Of a stretch of DNA of 37,082 nt, positions 13,938-22,831 are shown piece by piece. Source of the DNA: Planctomycetaceae bacterium (GTDB lineage: Bacteria > Planctomycetota > Planctomycetia > Pirellulales > Pirellulaceae); contig PBOG01000048.1 of NCBI GenBank assembly GCA_002724245.1, forward strand, positions 1 to 37,082, in the 5' to 3' direction. Made by a program: the position numbers and the translations under genes. The notes under the pieces were generated by a model. The model was given only the letters and a program-made list of their open reading frames with translations. It was not told where the DNA came from and did not search any database. Numbering within the stretch: the stretch's first letter is position 1; each line of letters begins with the position of its first letter.

Positions 13938-16841
13938 TCAGTCGACGTAGAGGAATTCGTTGCTGTTGTAAAGAATTCTGCAGAGGCTGGTGAGCGCTTC
14001 GGATGGTGTGGGTGATGCCGCGTAGAATTCTTTCAGACGCGAAAGCTCTTCATCGGTCGGTTGCCGAGAGAGTGCAATCTGAAAAGCGTGTTGGATTTGT
14101 GCTGTGACGTCGGTCCCCGCGTGATCCATCACACGCTTTACGAAAAAGGGAAGTTCGGTGGCCACCAGATTGCCGTTGTACATCGCTAATGCCTGGAGTG
14201 GCGTTACGCTGCTACGACGTTTGGGGCGTGACTCGTCGCAGACCGGCGCGTCAAAGGTCTGCAAGAGGGGCATGTTCAAGGTGCGCTGTTGGTAAATATA
14301 GATGCTTCGTTTTCGACCTTCCGGACCATGCTGAGTGTCCCATTTCGTGGTGTCGTATTTGACACGGTTGGCAATGTCATTGGGGAGTGGTGGGAAGATA
14401 GGCAGCCCGAAGGATTCCGCATTCAACCGGCCACTGACACTGAGAATACTGTCACGGATGGCCTCGGCGCCCAGGCGACGGACACGGGATCGCCACATTA
14501 GGGCATTTTCCGGATCTTTATTGTGGGCGACCTCATTGCGGATCCGCGCCGCTTGGCGGTAGGTTGCGCTTTGGCAGATCAAACGGTGAATGGTTTTGAG
14601 GCTCCATTTCTTTTCGATAAGTTTTGACGCGAGCCAATCGAGCAGATGAGGATGCGATGGGTCACCGCCGAGGGCGCCAAAATCGCTCGGCGTGGCCACG
14701 ATTCCGCGACCAAAGTGGCGGTACCAGAGTCGGTTGACAATCACGCGGGCGGTGAGCGGATTCTGCGGGCTCGTAATCCACTGTGCCAATGCCATGCGAC
14801 GGCTGCGAGTTGGCCAGCGTTTGAACGGATCCAGGCGAATTTCCGCTGCCTTGCTGTTGCCGGTAAGGAGGCTCAGGAATCCTGGTTTGACAGCTTCTCC
14901 GGGATTGTCCCATTCACCACGAATCATCACGCGTGACGTGGGAACACCAGGCTCGTAGGGGGGGCCGTACGAATGCCTTAGTGACATTGCCAATGGAGAC
15001 AGCCGTTTCATTGCTTGCGGCAGGAATTTCTTGCGGCTCGAAAGATAGGCAAATTTCTGGCGTTCCGAGTCGGTGACTTGTTGGTTTTGCGGGTCGTTAA
15101 TGATCTGTGCCAGATTTGTTTTCTGAGCGGCTGCTGGATTCACAAAAGTTGTTAGCATGCTGCCGCCGCCACCGACTTCCATTCCGTAGGCTTCTCCCGT
15201 GTTGGTTGCCGTATAGACGATTACCAGTGAGCCTTCCTGGTCTTCCAGGAACGTCGCTTTTTCGAGTTGACCTTTGAGGAAATCGTTACTGAAGAACACT
15301 GCCGGCTGATCGGATTCTGGAAGCGTTTGCAGAACTGGGGTCTGTTTTTCGTCCGGGGCGTTGAGTGAAAGTCCAGACGTTATGTCGACCCAATCCGACA
15401 CAGGGCTTTCGATTGCGGGATTGGGAGTGTCAGGGTTTCCATCCAGGTCGGCGGCATCGAGGTGAAACCGGATGCCCTTAATGGTCAGCGGCTCCGCGGT
15501 GCCACTGCGATAGCGTCCGTTGAGGTAGCGATCGAGTTGCTGCCGTTCTGGATCATCGAGCGGATGGTCGAAAACAAGCACTTCTGCGATGCCCCCCTCG
15601 TGCCCGGATTCCTTAGGGGTCCCTGAACCGGCGGTGTACATTCCCAGAGTGATGTGCTGGGGTTTCGGTAACGCACCGTACCAGTGGCCACGATTGCTTC
15701 CCGAGAGAGAACCGGTTGTTGGGGCTGGTCTTCCATCGGTAAAGAAGTGCCACTTACCGGCTTGTGCGTTAATGAGTGAGTAATGCCACTTGCCGTCATT
15801 CACAGGCTGGCGATCGAACACATAATCATTTCCGAACGGTGGTCCCATGGCCTGGATACCGAATCCTGACTGGATGCCCAGCCGCGTTTCGAGTTCTTTC
15901 TGAAAAGACTTGAGCTGTTGTTCTGCGAGATTGGCGGCTTTTTCTAGGGCCGTTCGTTTTTTCCCTGCCCATTCTTTTTCACCGGGTCGATAAAATGCGG
16001 CCGGCAGAGGCCCGCCGATCTGAAAACCATCTCCTGGCAATGGCCGTGGTATCTGGATTGTCGCGAAAAACGCTTGCATTCGGTAAAAATCACGCGTGGG
16101 AATCGGGTCATATTTGTGGTCGTGGCATTTAGCACATCCGACGGTCAAGCCCAGGAAAACGGAGCCGACCGTCGAGGTCATTTCACTTAGTAATTCGTGA
16201 CGGGTTTCGTCGCCGCGCGGTTCCGTGAAGGGAGCAAGTCGCAGGAAGGTCATGGCGACAATGTTTTCAGGTGGGGCCGATGGCAAGTCCCCTGCCCCGA
16301 GGATTTCAGCAAACTCATCTCCGGCCAACTGTTCTCGGATGAACAGATCGTACGGTTTGTCGTTATTGAACGCGTCGATCACATAGTCACGATAACGCCA
16401 TGCATGTGGCAGATCCGGATCTCCTTCATATCCGGCTGTGTCAGCGTAGCGTGCCAGATCGAGCCAGAACCTTGCCCAGCGTTCTCCGTAGCGACGGTCG
16501 TCGAGTAGTCGATCAACTAGTTTGCCGGCAGCTTGCGGGTCGGAATCCTTGACAAAACTAGCGACCTCCTCAGGCAGAGGAGGCAGCCCGATCAGGTCAA
16601 AATAGACTCGACGTATGAATGTTTCGCGCGAGGCTTCCGGCGCTGGGCTCAGTTCCTGATCTTCGAGCCGTTTGAGCACGAAATGGTCGATTTCATTGCG
16701 TGCCCAGCCCGTATTTCCAATGGGAGGAGGAGAGGTCGGCTGGAGCGGCACAAAAGGCCATTGCAAGGCCTCTTCTTCAGCGTGTGACCAGGTTCCCGCC
16801 AGCACGAGTGCGACAGCCAGTGGCATCCGGCAGTAAGGCAT
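13938..16841 (-). CDS. DUF1549/DUF1553 cytochrome-like protein with LamG-like insert
   Basis: 967 residues. The start at 16841 is chosen because GAGG lies 7 nt upstream and the product then opens with a signal peptide (MPLAVALVLAGTWSHA). DUF1549 spans about 40-270: NEIDHFVLKRLEDQ, FIRRVYFDLIGLPP, RWARFWLDLARYADT. It includes GCAKCHDHKYDPIPTRDFYR with a CxxCH haem motif near 235. DUF1553 spans about 640-950 (RRMALAQWITSPQNPLTARVIVNRLWYRHFG onward). Between them lies a concanavalin/LamG-like segment of roughly 250 residues, with its end-type motif (EVLVFDHPLDDPERQQLDRYLNGRY) before its start-type motif (FHLDAADLDGN). The paired DUF1501 gene follows after 32 bp. A c-type haem in the periplasm is likely; the substrate is unknown. 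Confidence 0.92.
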   Translation of the reverse strand: MPYCRMPLAVALVLAGTWSHAEEEALQWPFVPLQPTSPPPIGNTGWARNEIDHFVLKRLEDQELSPAPEASRETFIRRVYFDLIGLPPLPEEVASFVKDSDPQAAGKLVDRLLDDRRYGERWARFWLDLARYADTAGYEGDPDLPHAWRYRDYVIDAFNNDKPYDLFIREQLAGDEFAEILGAGDLPSAPPENIVAMTFLRLAPFTEPRGDETRHELLSEMTSTVGSVFLGLTVGCAKCHDHKYDPIPTRDFYRMQAFFATIQIPRPLPGDGFQIGGPLPAAFYRPGEKEWAGKKRTALEKAANLAEQQLKSFQKELETRLGIQSGFGIQAMGPPFGNDYVFDRQPVNDGKWHYSLINAQAGKWHFFTDGRPAPTTGSLSGSNRGHWYGALPKPQHITLGMYTAGSGTPKESGHEGGIAEVLVFDHPLDDPERQQLDRYLNGRYRSGTAEPLTIKGIRFHLDAADLDGNPDTPNPAIESPVSDWVDITSGLSLNAPDEKQTPVLQTLPESDQPAVFFSNDFLKGQLEKATFLEDQEGSLVIVYTATNTGEAYGMEVGGGGSMLTTFVNPAAAQKTNLAQIINDPQNQQVTDSERQKFAYLSSRKKFLPQAMKRLSPLAMSLRHSYGPPYEPGVPTSRVMIRGEWDNPGEAVKPGFLSLLTGNSKAAEIRLDPFKRWPTRSRRMALAQWITSPQNPLTARVIVNRLWYRHFGRGIVATPSDFGALGGDPSHPHLLDWLASKLIEKKWSLKTIHRLICQSATYRQAARIRNEVAHNKDPENALMWRSRVRRLGAEAIRDSILSVSGRLNAESFGLPIFPPLPNDIANRVKYDTTKWDTQHGPEGRKRSIYIYQQRTLNMPLLQTFDAPVCDESRPKRRSSVTPLQALAMYNGNLVATELPFFVKRVMDHAGTDVTAQIQHAFQIALSRQPTDEELSRLKEFYAASPTPSEALTSLCRILYNSNEFLYVD

Positions 16842-16892
16842 GGGCGACCCTCGATCCAAATCAGCGAGAAAATACGTCGGCAGCACTCCTCT

Positions 16893-16921
16893 ATCTTATC
16901 AGGTCAGCAGGATTGAGTCAG
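16893..16921 (-). promoter_or_regulatory. Likely promoter of the DUF1549/1553-DUF1501 pair
   Basis: On the minus strand CTGACT (16921-16916) is followed after 17 nt by TAAGAT (16898-16893). The leader would be about 45 nt to the start at 16841. Four of six bases match in the -35 and the spacing is ideal. Confidence 0.45.
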
Positions 16922-17070
16922 ACCCTGTCTCCGGAGCCCGGCGGTTGGTATTGGCGACCGGCCAGAGGCTTCTGGTCGTCTGTCGAAGAGAGCCATACAA
17001 TGGGCGATTCCGCCTTTCCCAGAAGGTCCCTGCACTTGCTTCTTTCCAGTTGTTGTTTTGAGGAGCCGCG

Positions 17071-18777
17071 ATGAGCGAGCCACTGAACCGGTACAGTCAA
17101 CGTATTACTCAGCCCCGTAGCCAGGGTGCGTCGCAGGCGATGCTCTACGGTACCGGAATGACCGAAGAGGACATGGCGAAGCCTCAGGTAGGCATCGCCA
17201 GCGTTTGGTATGAAGGCAACACCTGCAATATGCACTTGTTGGACCTGGCAGCGAAGGTGAAAGAGGGTGTGGCTGGCACGGGCTTGCATGGAATGCGGTT
17301 CAACACGATTGGCGTTAGTGACGGAATTTCGATGGGTACCGAGGGGATGAGCTATTCGCTCCAATCCAGAGACCTCATCGCCGATTCGATAGAGACAGTA
17401 ATGGGAGCACAATGGTACGACGCGCTGGTTGCCCTGCCGGGTTGTGACAAGAACATGCCCGGCTGTTTGATTGCCATGGGGAGATTGAACCGTCCGGCAA
17501 TCATGGTTTATGGAGGCACCATTCGACCTGGCTGTACCAGCTTCCGCGACAAGGATGATTCTCAGGCAGAAACGCCGCGGGATATCGTTTCCGCCTTTCA
17601 ATCTTATGGAGAGTACCTGGCCGGCAAAATCACGGATGAGCAGCGTCAGGAAATTGTCCGAGTGAGCTGCCCTGGAGCAGGCGCCTGCGGTGGCATGTAC
17701 ACCGCCAATACAATGGCCTGTGCGATCGAAACTCTAGGCATGTCCTTGCCTTACAGTTCATCAATCCCCGCAGAGTATCCAGAAAAACTAGAGGAGTGTG
17801 TGCGGGCCGGTGCGGCAATTCGAGTTTGCCTGGAAAGGGACATCAAGCCTCGTGACGTGATGACGCGTGAGGCATTTGAAAATGCCATGGTCGTTGTCAT
17901 GGCCCTGGGCGGGTCGACCAACGCGGTTCTGCATCTGATCGCAATGGCGCGTAGTGTGGACGTTGAGTTAACGATCGACGACTTTCAGGCCGTCAGCGAT
18001 CGGATTCCCTACCTAGCGGATTTGAAACCCAGTGGTCGTTACGTTCAGGAGGATCTGCACGCAGTTGGTGGGACTCCCGCCGTGATCAAGTATCTGCTCG
18101 AGGCTGGTTTACTCCAAGGCGACTGTTTGACGGTCACGGGGCAGACGTTGGCAGAAAATGTGGCCAACTGCCCGGGCCTCAAAGAGGGGCAGACGATCAT
18201 TGGCACGGTAGAAGAGCCCATTAAGGCAACCGGGCATTTGCAGATCTTGAAAGGTAACCTGGCACCAGAAGGGGCGGTCGCCAAGGTCACAGGTAAAGAG
18301 GGCTTGCACTTTACAGGGACGGCGAATGTTTTTGATTCCGAAGAAGAGATGATCAAGGCGCTGGAAGAAGGCCGCATTCACAAGGGGGATGTGATCATTA
18401 TCCGTTACGAAGGCCCCAAAGGTGGGCCAGGCATGCCCGAAATGCTGACTCCGACATCCGCAATCATGGGAGCCGGGCTGGGCGCCGACGTAGCACTTCT
18501 TACGGACGGCAGGTTTTCAGGTGGGTCGCACGGGTTCATTGTTGGCCATATCACCCCCGAGGCGCAAGAAGGAGGGCCGTTGGCTCTGGTGGAAAACGGG
18601 GACCGAGTCACTCTGGACGCCGAAAACAATCGTCTCGATGTCGAGCTCGATGAAGCACAGTTAACCGCGCGACGGGAAGCCTGGCAGGCGCCACCGTATC
18701 GGGCCACACGCGGCACGCTCTACAAGTACATCAAGAACGTGAAATCAGCTTCGTTGGGCTGTGTTACGGATGAATAG
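17071..18777 (+). CDS. ilvD: Dihydroxy-acid dehydratase
   Basis: 568 residues, normal length. The enzyme removes water from 2,3-dihydroxy-isovalerate or 2,3-dihydroxy-3-methylvalerate in valine and isoleucine synthesis (EC 4.2.1.9) in the cytoplasm. Iron-sulfur cluster cysteines are Cys52 (GNTCNMH), Cys125 ([11 protein letters not shown]) and Cys206 ([14 protein letters not shown]). [20 protein letters not shown] and [15 protein letters not shown]-type motifs are present ([16 protein letters not shown] near 476-491). These favour a true IlvD over the related sugar-acid dehydratases. GAGGAG at 17060-17065 gives a 5-nt ribosome-site spacing. TACAAT at 16996-17001 is a possible -10. The last codons (VTDE and the stop) lie in the first copy of a 16-bp repeat array. 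The aldolase operon follows on the same strand. Confidence 0.96.
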   Translation: MSEPLNRYSQRITQPRSQGASQAMLYGTGMTEEDMAKPQVGIASVWYEGNTCNMHLLDLAAKVKEGVAGTGLHGMRFNTIGVSDGISMGTEGMSYSLQSRDLIADSIETVMGAQWYDALVALPGCDKNMPGCLIAMGRLNRPAIMVYGGTIRPGCTSFRDKDDSQAETPRDIVSAFQSYGEYLAGKITDEQRQEIVRVSCPGAGACGGMYTANTMACAIETLGMSLPYSSSIPAEYPEKLEECVRAGAAIRVCLERDIKPRDVMTREAFENAMVVVMALGGSTNAVLHLIAMARSVDVELTIDDFQAVSDRIPYLADLKPSGRYVQEDLHAVGGTPAVIKYLLEAGLLQGDCLTVTGQTLAENVANCPGLKEGQTIIGTVEEPIKATGHLQILKGNLAPEGAVAKVTGKEGLHFTGTANVFDSEEEMIKALEEGRIHKGDVIIIRYEGPKGGPGMPEMLTPTSAIMGAGLGADVALLTDGRFSGGSHGFIVGHITPEAQEGGPLALVENGDRVTLDAENNRLDVELDEAQLTARREAWQAPPYRATRGTLYKYIKNVKSASLGCVTDE

Positions 18778-18865
18778 CGTTACGGATGAATAGCGTTACG
18801 GACGGATAGCGTTACGGACGGATAGCGTTACGGACGGATAGCGTTACGGACGGATAGCGTTACGG
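18763..18865. repeat. 16-bp minisatellite starting inside the ilvD stop region
   Basis: Six full 16-bp copies start at 18763, 18779, 18795, 18811, 18827 and 18843; a 7-bp partial copy follows at 18859. The first two read GTTACGGATGAATAGC. The next four read GTTACGGACGGATAGC. Copy 1 encodes the last four IlvD residues and its stop. The array ends about 58 bp before the next gene. It has no spacers, so it is a direct tandem repeat, not CRISPR. Confidence 0.97.
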
Positions 18866-18923
18866 TGTGGCAGGTATGCGTCGGGCGCGGTTTTGAGGCA
18901 ATTCATTTTTGGGGAGCAGTTTT

Positions 18924-19712
18924 GTGCGAAAGAGCAAGACATTGGGCAAGTTGCGTTCAGGGCAGACTGCGCGCATTTGTGGGTTGGGGCACTTTATCCC
19001 CGCTTTCTTGAAGCACGCGGCCCATTTTGGTTTCGACTGTATCTGGCTTGACAATGAGCATCGCGCGATGGAGCAACGTGAGGTGCAGGCGTTACTGGCA
19101 TACTTCCATCTTTTTGATATCGACTGCATGTTGCGTCCGCCGACGCTGGAACCCACCAAACTGTATCGGTATTTCGAAGACGGCGCGACGGGTTTGATGA
19201 TTCCCTTTGTGTCGACTGCTGAGAAGGCTCGAGAGTTGGTGCAGGCCGTCAAGTTTCCCCCGATCGGAGACCGGGGTCTGGATGGCGCCGGCCTGGATAG
19301 TGACTTTTATCTTCGTGGCGATGAGGGATTTACCGATCGCGCCAACGCCGAAACGTTTCTGGTGGTGCAGATAGAAACTCCGGAGGCGGTGGAGAACGTG
19401 GACGAGATTGCGGCGGTCGAAGGTGTTGATGGCCTGTTTGTTGGTCCTGCTGATTTGTCATTGCGGTTACGTACCGGTGATAGTTCTCTGACGCTGGAGT
19501 CGGCGACCGAACAGGTCGCGGTAGCGGCGGCGCGGCATGGAAAAGCCTGGGGACGCCCGGTGGCTGACCAGGAGCAATTGCAGACGCTCCATGCGCAGGG
19601 CGCACGCTTATTGGCCTATGGAGGTGAGTTTGCAGCATTCTTGAATATGCTCCGTGAACGCGGTGAGGAATTTGACCAATTACTGCGGGCGACTGAGCAA
19701 GAAGGTGGATGA
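18924..19712 (+). CDS. HpcH/HpaI family metal-dependent aldolase (copy 2)
   Basis: 262 residues from a GTG start at 18924, chosen because GGGGAG at 18911-18916 lies 7 nt upstream; a TTG-initiated longer form would overlap that site. Family motifs: FDCIWLDNEHRAME (catalytic His), MLRPPTLEP (Arg), DGATGLMIPFVSTAEKA, DRGLDGAGLDSDF, LVVQIETPEAVENVDEI (metal Glu) and LFVGPADLSLRL (metal Asp). It differs clearly from copy 1, so the two probably have different substrates. The SDR gene starts 6 bp after its stop, which indicates co-transcription. It likely cleaves a 2-keto acid from the pathway encoded by the following genes. Confidence 0.9.
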   Translation: MRKSKTLGKLRSGQTARICGLGHFIPAFLKHAAHFGFDCIWLDNEHRAMEQREVQALLAYFHLFDIDCMLRPPTLEPTKLYRYFEDGATGLMIPFVSTAEKARELVQAVKFPPIGDRGLDGAGLDSDFYLRGDEGFTDRANAETFLVVQIETPEAVENVDEIAAVEGVDGLFVGPADLSLRLRTGDSSLTLESATEQVAVAAARHGKAWGRPVADQEQLQTLHAQGARLLAYGGEFAAFLNMLRERGEEFDQLLRATEQEGG

Positions 19713-19718
19713 TCTGAC

Positions 19719-20507
19719 ATGCGATTTGAGAACAAGGTTGCGCTGGTGACGGGCGCGGGACGTGGGATCGGTAAGGGGTGTGCGTTGGAGCTGGCTCGTG
19801 GTGGTGCTCATGTGATCATCAACGATCGACCAGACAGCCCTGATCTCTTGACGACGCAGCGCGAAATCGAAGAGTTGGGTGCGCAGGCGACGCTGTTGGA
19901 GGCAGACGTATTTCAGCAGTCAGGCAGTGAAGAATTGGTCAAGTCCGCGTTGGCTGCCGCCGGACAAATTGACATCCTGGTAAGCAATCCGGCGTGGGGG
20001 AAGCGTTGCTCCTTTCTGGAATACCAGCGCGAAGACTTTGAGCGCGTAATTCAAGGGACGTTGATCAGCGGGTTCGCGATTGGTCAGCAGGTTGCCCGTC
20101 ACATGGTTGCCCGCGGTGGTGGTGGAAAAATCGTTTTCATTTCCAGTGTTCAGGCAGAGATTCCCTTTGCACTGAGCATTGCCTACGGCGCAGCCAAGGT
20201 GGCTTTGAATCACATGACTCGCACGATTGCTGTGGAATTGTTTTCGCACCGGGTCAATGTCAATGCGATTGAACCGGGTTGGATTGATACACCGGGTGAA
20301 CATGAGTCGTTTGGAGATGATGCAATCCAGGCAGAAGGGCAGAAACTACCCTGGGGACGCTTGGGAACTCCAGCTGACATCGGCCAGGCAGCTGCCTTCC
20401 TGGCATCGGAAGAAGCGGACTATATCACGGGTAGCATTCTGGCGGTGGATGGTGGTTTTCGCTTTCGACATTGTCGCGCCGATGACATGATCTCGGCCGC
20501 GGATTAG
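19719..20507 (+). CDS. Short-chain dehydrogenase/reductase (SDR)
   Basis: 262 residues, classical SDR. The Rossmann motif is VTGAGRGIGKG near 10-20. The catalytic triad is Ser in FISSVQA, Tyr in AYGAAK and the Lys four residues later. PGWIDTPG, the substrate-loop start, follows, and the protein ends with a typical GSILAVDGGF. The usual NNAG reads SNPAWG, an unusual replacement that may affect the central helix packing. It uses NAD(P)H to oxidise or reduce an alcohol or carbonyl group in the cytoplasm. It sits 6 bp after the aldolase and 68 bp before the enolase-superfamily gene, which places it in the same catabolic operon. Confidence 0.93.
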   Translation: MRFENKVALVTGAGRGIGKGCALELARGGAHVIINDRPDSPDLLTTQREIEELGAQATLLEADVFQQSGSEELVKSALAAAGQIDILVSNPAWGKRCSFLEYQREDFERVIQGTLISGFAIGQQVARHMVARGGGGKIVFISSVQAEIPFALSIAYGAAKVALNHMTRTIAVELFSHRVNVNAIEPGWIDTPGEHESFGDDAIQAEGQKLPWGRLGTPADIGQAAAFLASEEADYITGSILAVDGGFRFRHCRADDMISAAD

Positions 20508-20575
20508 GGCGTCGGTATATGGCGGTCATTTTGATGATTTAACTCAGCGCCAATCTGGTTATCAGGGTTCCTGGA

Positions 20576-21730
20576 ATGAAAATCACAGCGATTAAGACAC
20601 ATACCATGGGCGTGCCGGGGCCCGGGGGATTTGCGCCATCACGCAATTGGATTTTTGTTGAAGTCGAGACAGACGCCGGTATTGTGGGGCTTGGCGAAGC
20701 GACGACCGAGTACCACGAACAGGCTGTGATCGCCATGGTACAAGAGCATTTTGCTCCGCTGTTGATCGGCCAGGACCCGACCCGTGTCGACCATCTTTGG
20801 CAGCAGATGCAACGCTTTTCGTGGTGGCGCGGCGGCGTTGTTGCCAGCAGCGCGGCGAGTGGAATCGAACAAGCGCTCTGGGATATCACGGGAAAAGCGT
20901 ACGGGGTGCCAGTCTATAAACTGCTTGGGGGTGCAGTCCGTGATTACGTTCGCTTGTACGCGCGCACTGATCTGGGGCTGGCGACTTACGGGGAAGAGGC
21001 ACGCGCTGCAGTCTCCGAAGGTTTCGACGGATTCAAGTTTGGTCCCGGCCCCTATGTGAGACCCTATAACGACGAGCAGCAAGTGGATGTCGCACTGGGG
21101 ATCTCCCGCGAAATTCGGGATGCGGCCGGACCCGATTGTGAACTCATGATTGATTGCGGTGGAATTTTCTCCCAGCAGGCCGCGGTGCGTCTGACCGAAG
21201 GACTACGTGAAGTCGAAATGCTGTTTGTCGAGGAACCCGTCAATATGGATACGCCACATGGATTACGCGCGATGCGGCGTTGTTTCCCGGATGTTCGGAT
21301 TGCCGCAGGAGAAAGGTTGATGACTCGCTGGCAGTTTCGTGAATGGCTGGAAAGTGAAGCGGTCGATGTGATCCAGGCGGACATTTGTCATTGTGGCGGT
21401 ATCGGAGAATTAATGCGGATTGCGACCTGCGCCGAGGTCTACAACGTACAGATTGCACCGCACAATCCCTATGGACCTGTCGCGTTGGCCGCTGCAGCGC
21501 ATGCGGCGTTGGCCATGCCAAATTTTCTGATTCTGGAACATTGTCGCCACCGCCCCTGGTTGGACGAGGTCCAAATCCATGGAATGCCGGTCGCGAAAGG
21601 GCGCATTGAAGTTCCTGATCGTCCTGGTTTGGGGGTCGAGTTGGATTGGGATTACGTGAAGCGCCATCCGTATCAACGGCTCGATCTGCGTACGTTCCAT
21701 GATGCGGATGGCAGCTTGCCACTGGTTTGA
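20576..21730 (+). CDS. Enolase-superfamily acid-sugar dehydratase (mandelate racemase/galactonate dehydratase type)
   Basis: 384 residues, full length for the mandelate racemase group. N-terminal capping domain 1-125 (MKITAIKTHTMGVPG, GLGEATTEYHEQAV). Barrel domain: FDGFKFGPGP, then metal ligands Asp in LMIDCGG, Glu in LFVEEPVN and Glu in RIAAGERL. A His follows in QIAPHNPYGP. These match D-galactonate or related acid-sugar dehydratases, which abstract the proton alpha to the carboxylate and give 2-keto-3-deoxy acids. Its neighbours, two aldolases and an SDR, fit breakdown of such an acid. The exact sugar acid cannot be decided from sequence. The ribosome site is weak. Confidence 0.92.
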   Translation: MKITAIKTHTMGVPGPGGFAPSRNWIFVEVETDAGIVGLGEATTEYHEQAVIAMVQEHFAPLLIGQDPTRVDHLWQQMQRFSWWRGGVVASSAASGIEQALWDITGKAYGVPVYKLLGGAVRDYVRLYARTDLGLATYGEEARAAVSEGFDGFKFGPGPYVRPYNDEQQVDVALGISREIRDAAGPDCELMIDCGGIFSQQAAVRLTEGLREVEMLFVEEPVNMDTPHGLRAMRRCFPDVRIAAGERLMTRWQFREWLESEAVDVIQADICHCGGIGELMRIATCAEVYNVQIAPHNPYGPVALAAAAHAALAMPNFLILEHCRHRPWLDEVQIHGMPVAKGRIEVPDRPGLGVELDWDYVKRHPYQRLDLRTFHDADGSLPLV

Positions 21731-21791
21731 TCGAGTCGTTTCTTTTGTTTCGCCGTTCAAGATCTTTTTTTGCCATCGAAAGCCAATTGCA

Positions 21792-22709
21792 ATGCCTCTT
21801 GCTGAAGCTGGACCGCAGGGAGTGGTGCCGATTATCCCAACCTTGTTCAATGCGGATGAGGAGATGGATCTCGCGGCCACCGCCGCCTGCGTACGATTTG
21901 CAGTGGAAAGTCAGTTGTCCGCGGTCTGTTTGCCGGCGTATGGCAGCGAATTCTATAAGCTCACCGACTCCGAACGAACGGCCCTGGTTGGTGCTGCGGT
22001 TGAGGCTGCGGAGGGACGCACACTTGTCATTGCACAGTCCAATCACCCTGCCGCACGACATGCCGCCGACTTGGCGAAAGCCAACGAAGGACGCGGTGCT
22101 GACCTGATTTCATTTGCGCTACCGCGAATGTTTGCGCTGCCAGAAGCGGATCTCTTGGCTTACAGCCAAACCATTTGTCGAGCGGTGAAAATTCCAGTGC
22201 TGATTCAAGATTTCAACCCCAGTGGCCAGACAATTGGAGCGGATTTTTGTCGCAGGTTGTCTGAAGACTGTGATAATTTTTCGTTTGTAAAGCTCGAAGA
22301 ACCATTGATGGCTCCCAAGGTACGAGCCATCCGAGAGGCAACGGAGGATCGGGTTGGCGTGCTGGAAGGTTGGGGTGGAATGTATCTGCTGGAACTCATC
22401 GGGCCCGGGATTTGTGGGCTGATGCCTGGTCTGGCATTAGGTGACTTGCTGCAGAAAGTCTGGCAATTAGCGAGAGCGGACAACGGGTCCGAGGCCGCGG
22501 ACCTTTTTGAGAAATTGTTGCCACAGATTGTCTATTCGTTGCAGAACATGGAGTTGTTTCTGTGGATGGAAAAGGATCTGTTGGTTCGCAGAGGTGTTAT
22601 TTCACGCGGCCAGGCGCACGTGCGCACCGCAACGTGCACGCCCGATGAAGATGCCTGGCAACATGCAATCTGGCTCAATCAACGCATCGCTGATTTGGCA
22701 GGTGAGTGA
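21792..22709 (+). CDS. DapA family class I aldolase/lyase
   Basis: 305 residues from ATG 21792; the upstream extension to 21699 overlaps the previous gene and is unlikely. It is a dihydrodipicolinate synthase/N-acetylneuraminate lyase-family barrel: GVVPIIPTLFNADEEMD at the N-terminus, AYGSEFYKLTDSER near the usual GTTGE site, and FSFVKLEEP with Schiff-base Lys167. The position of the conserved catalytic Tyr (Y-N-x-P in DapA) reads Asp-Phe141-Asn-Pro, so Tyr is replaced by Phe. Such members often act on 2-keto-3-deoxy sugar acids rather than aspartate semialdehyde. It follows the dehydratase by 61 bp, so a role downstream of it is likely. The gene is convergent with the DUF1549 gene, 122 bp away. 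Confidence 0.9.
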   Translation: MPLAEAGPQGVVPIIPTLFNADEEMDLAATAACVRFAVESQLSAVCLPAYGSEFYKLTDSERTALVGAAVEAAEGRTLVIAQSNHPAARHAADLAKANEGRGADLISFALPRMFALPEADLLAYSQTICRAVKIPVLIQDFNPSGQTIGADFCRRLSEDCDNFSFVKLEEPLMAPKVRAIREATEDRVGVLEGWGGMYLLELIGPGICGLMPGLALGDLLQKVWQLARADNGSEAADLFEKLLPQIVYSLQNMELFLWMEKDLLVRRGVISRGQAHVRTATCTPDEDAWQHAIWLNQRIADLAGE

Positions 22710-22831
22710 ATCTGGTTGCCTGGCCAGACCGGTTACAGGGGGCACCGCGTGAGTTCGTTGCAGCGCAGGCCACGCCAGAACGGAGACCAGCTACTCGGAG
22801 ATGAGCTGGCAGGTCAGATCCAGGGGCGTCA

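Noticed and set aside
17071-18777. Reading ilvD as a sugar-acid dehydratase of the neighbouring catabolic operon
   Set aside because: Motifs and length fit a true dihydroxy-acid dehydratase, and the minisatellite separates it from the operon.
18763-18865. CRISPR-like array after ilvD
   Set aside because: The 16-bp units abut directly with no spacers; a plain tandem repeat.
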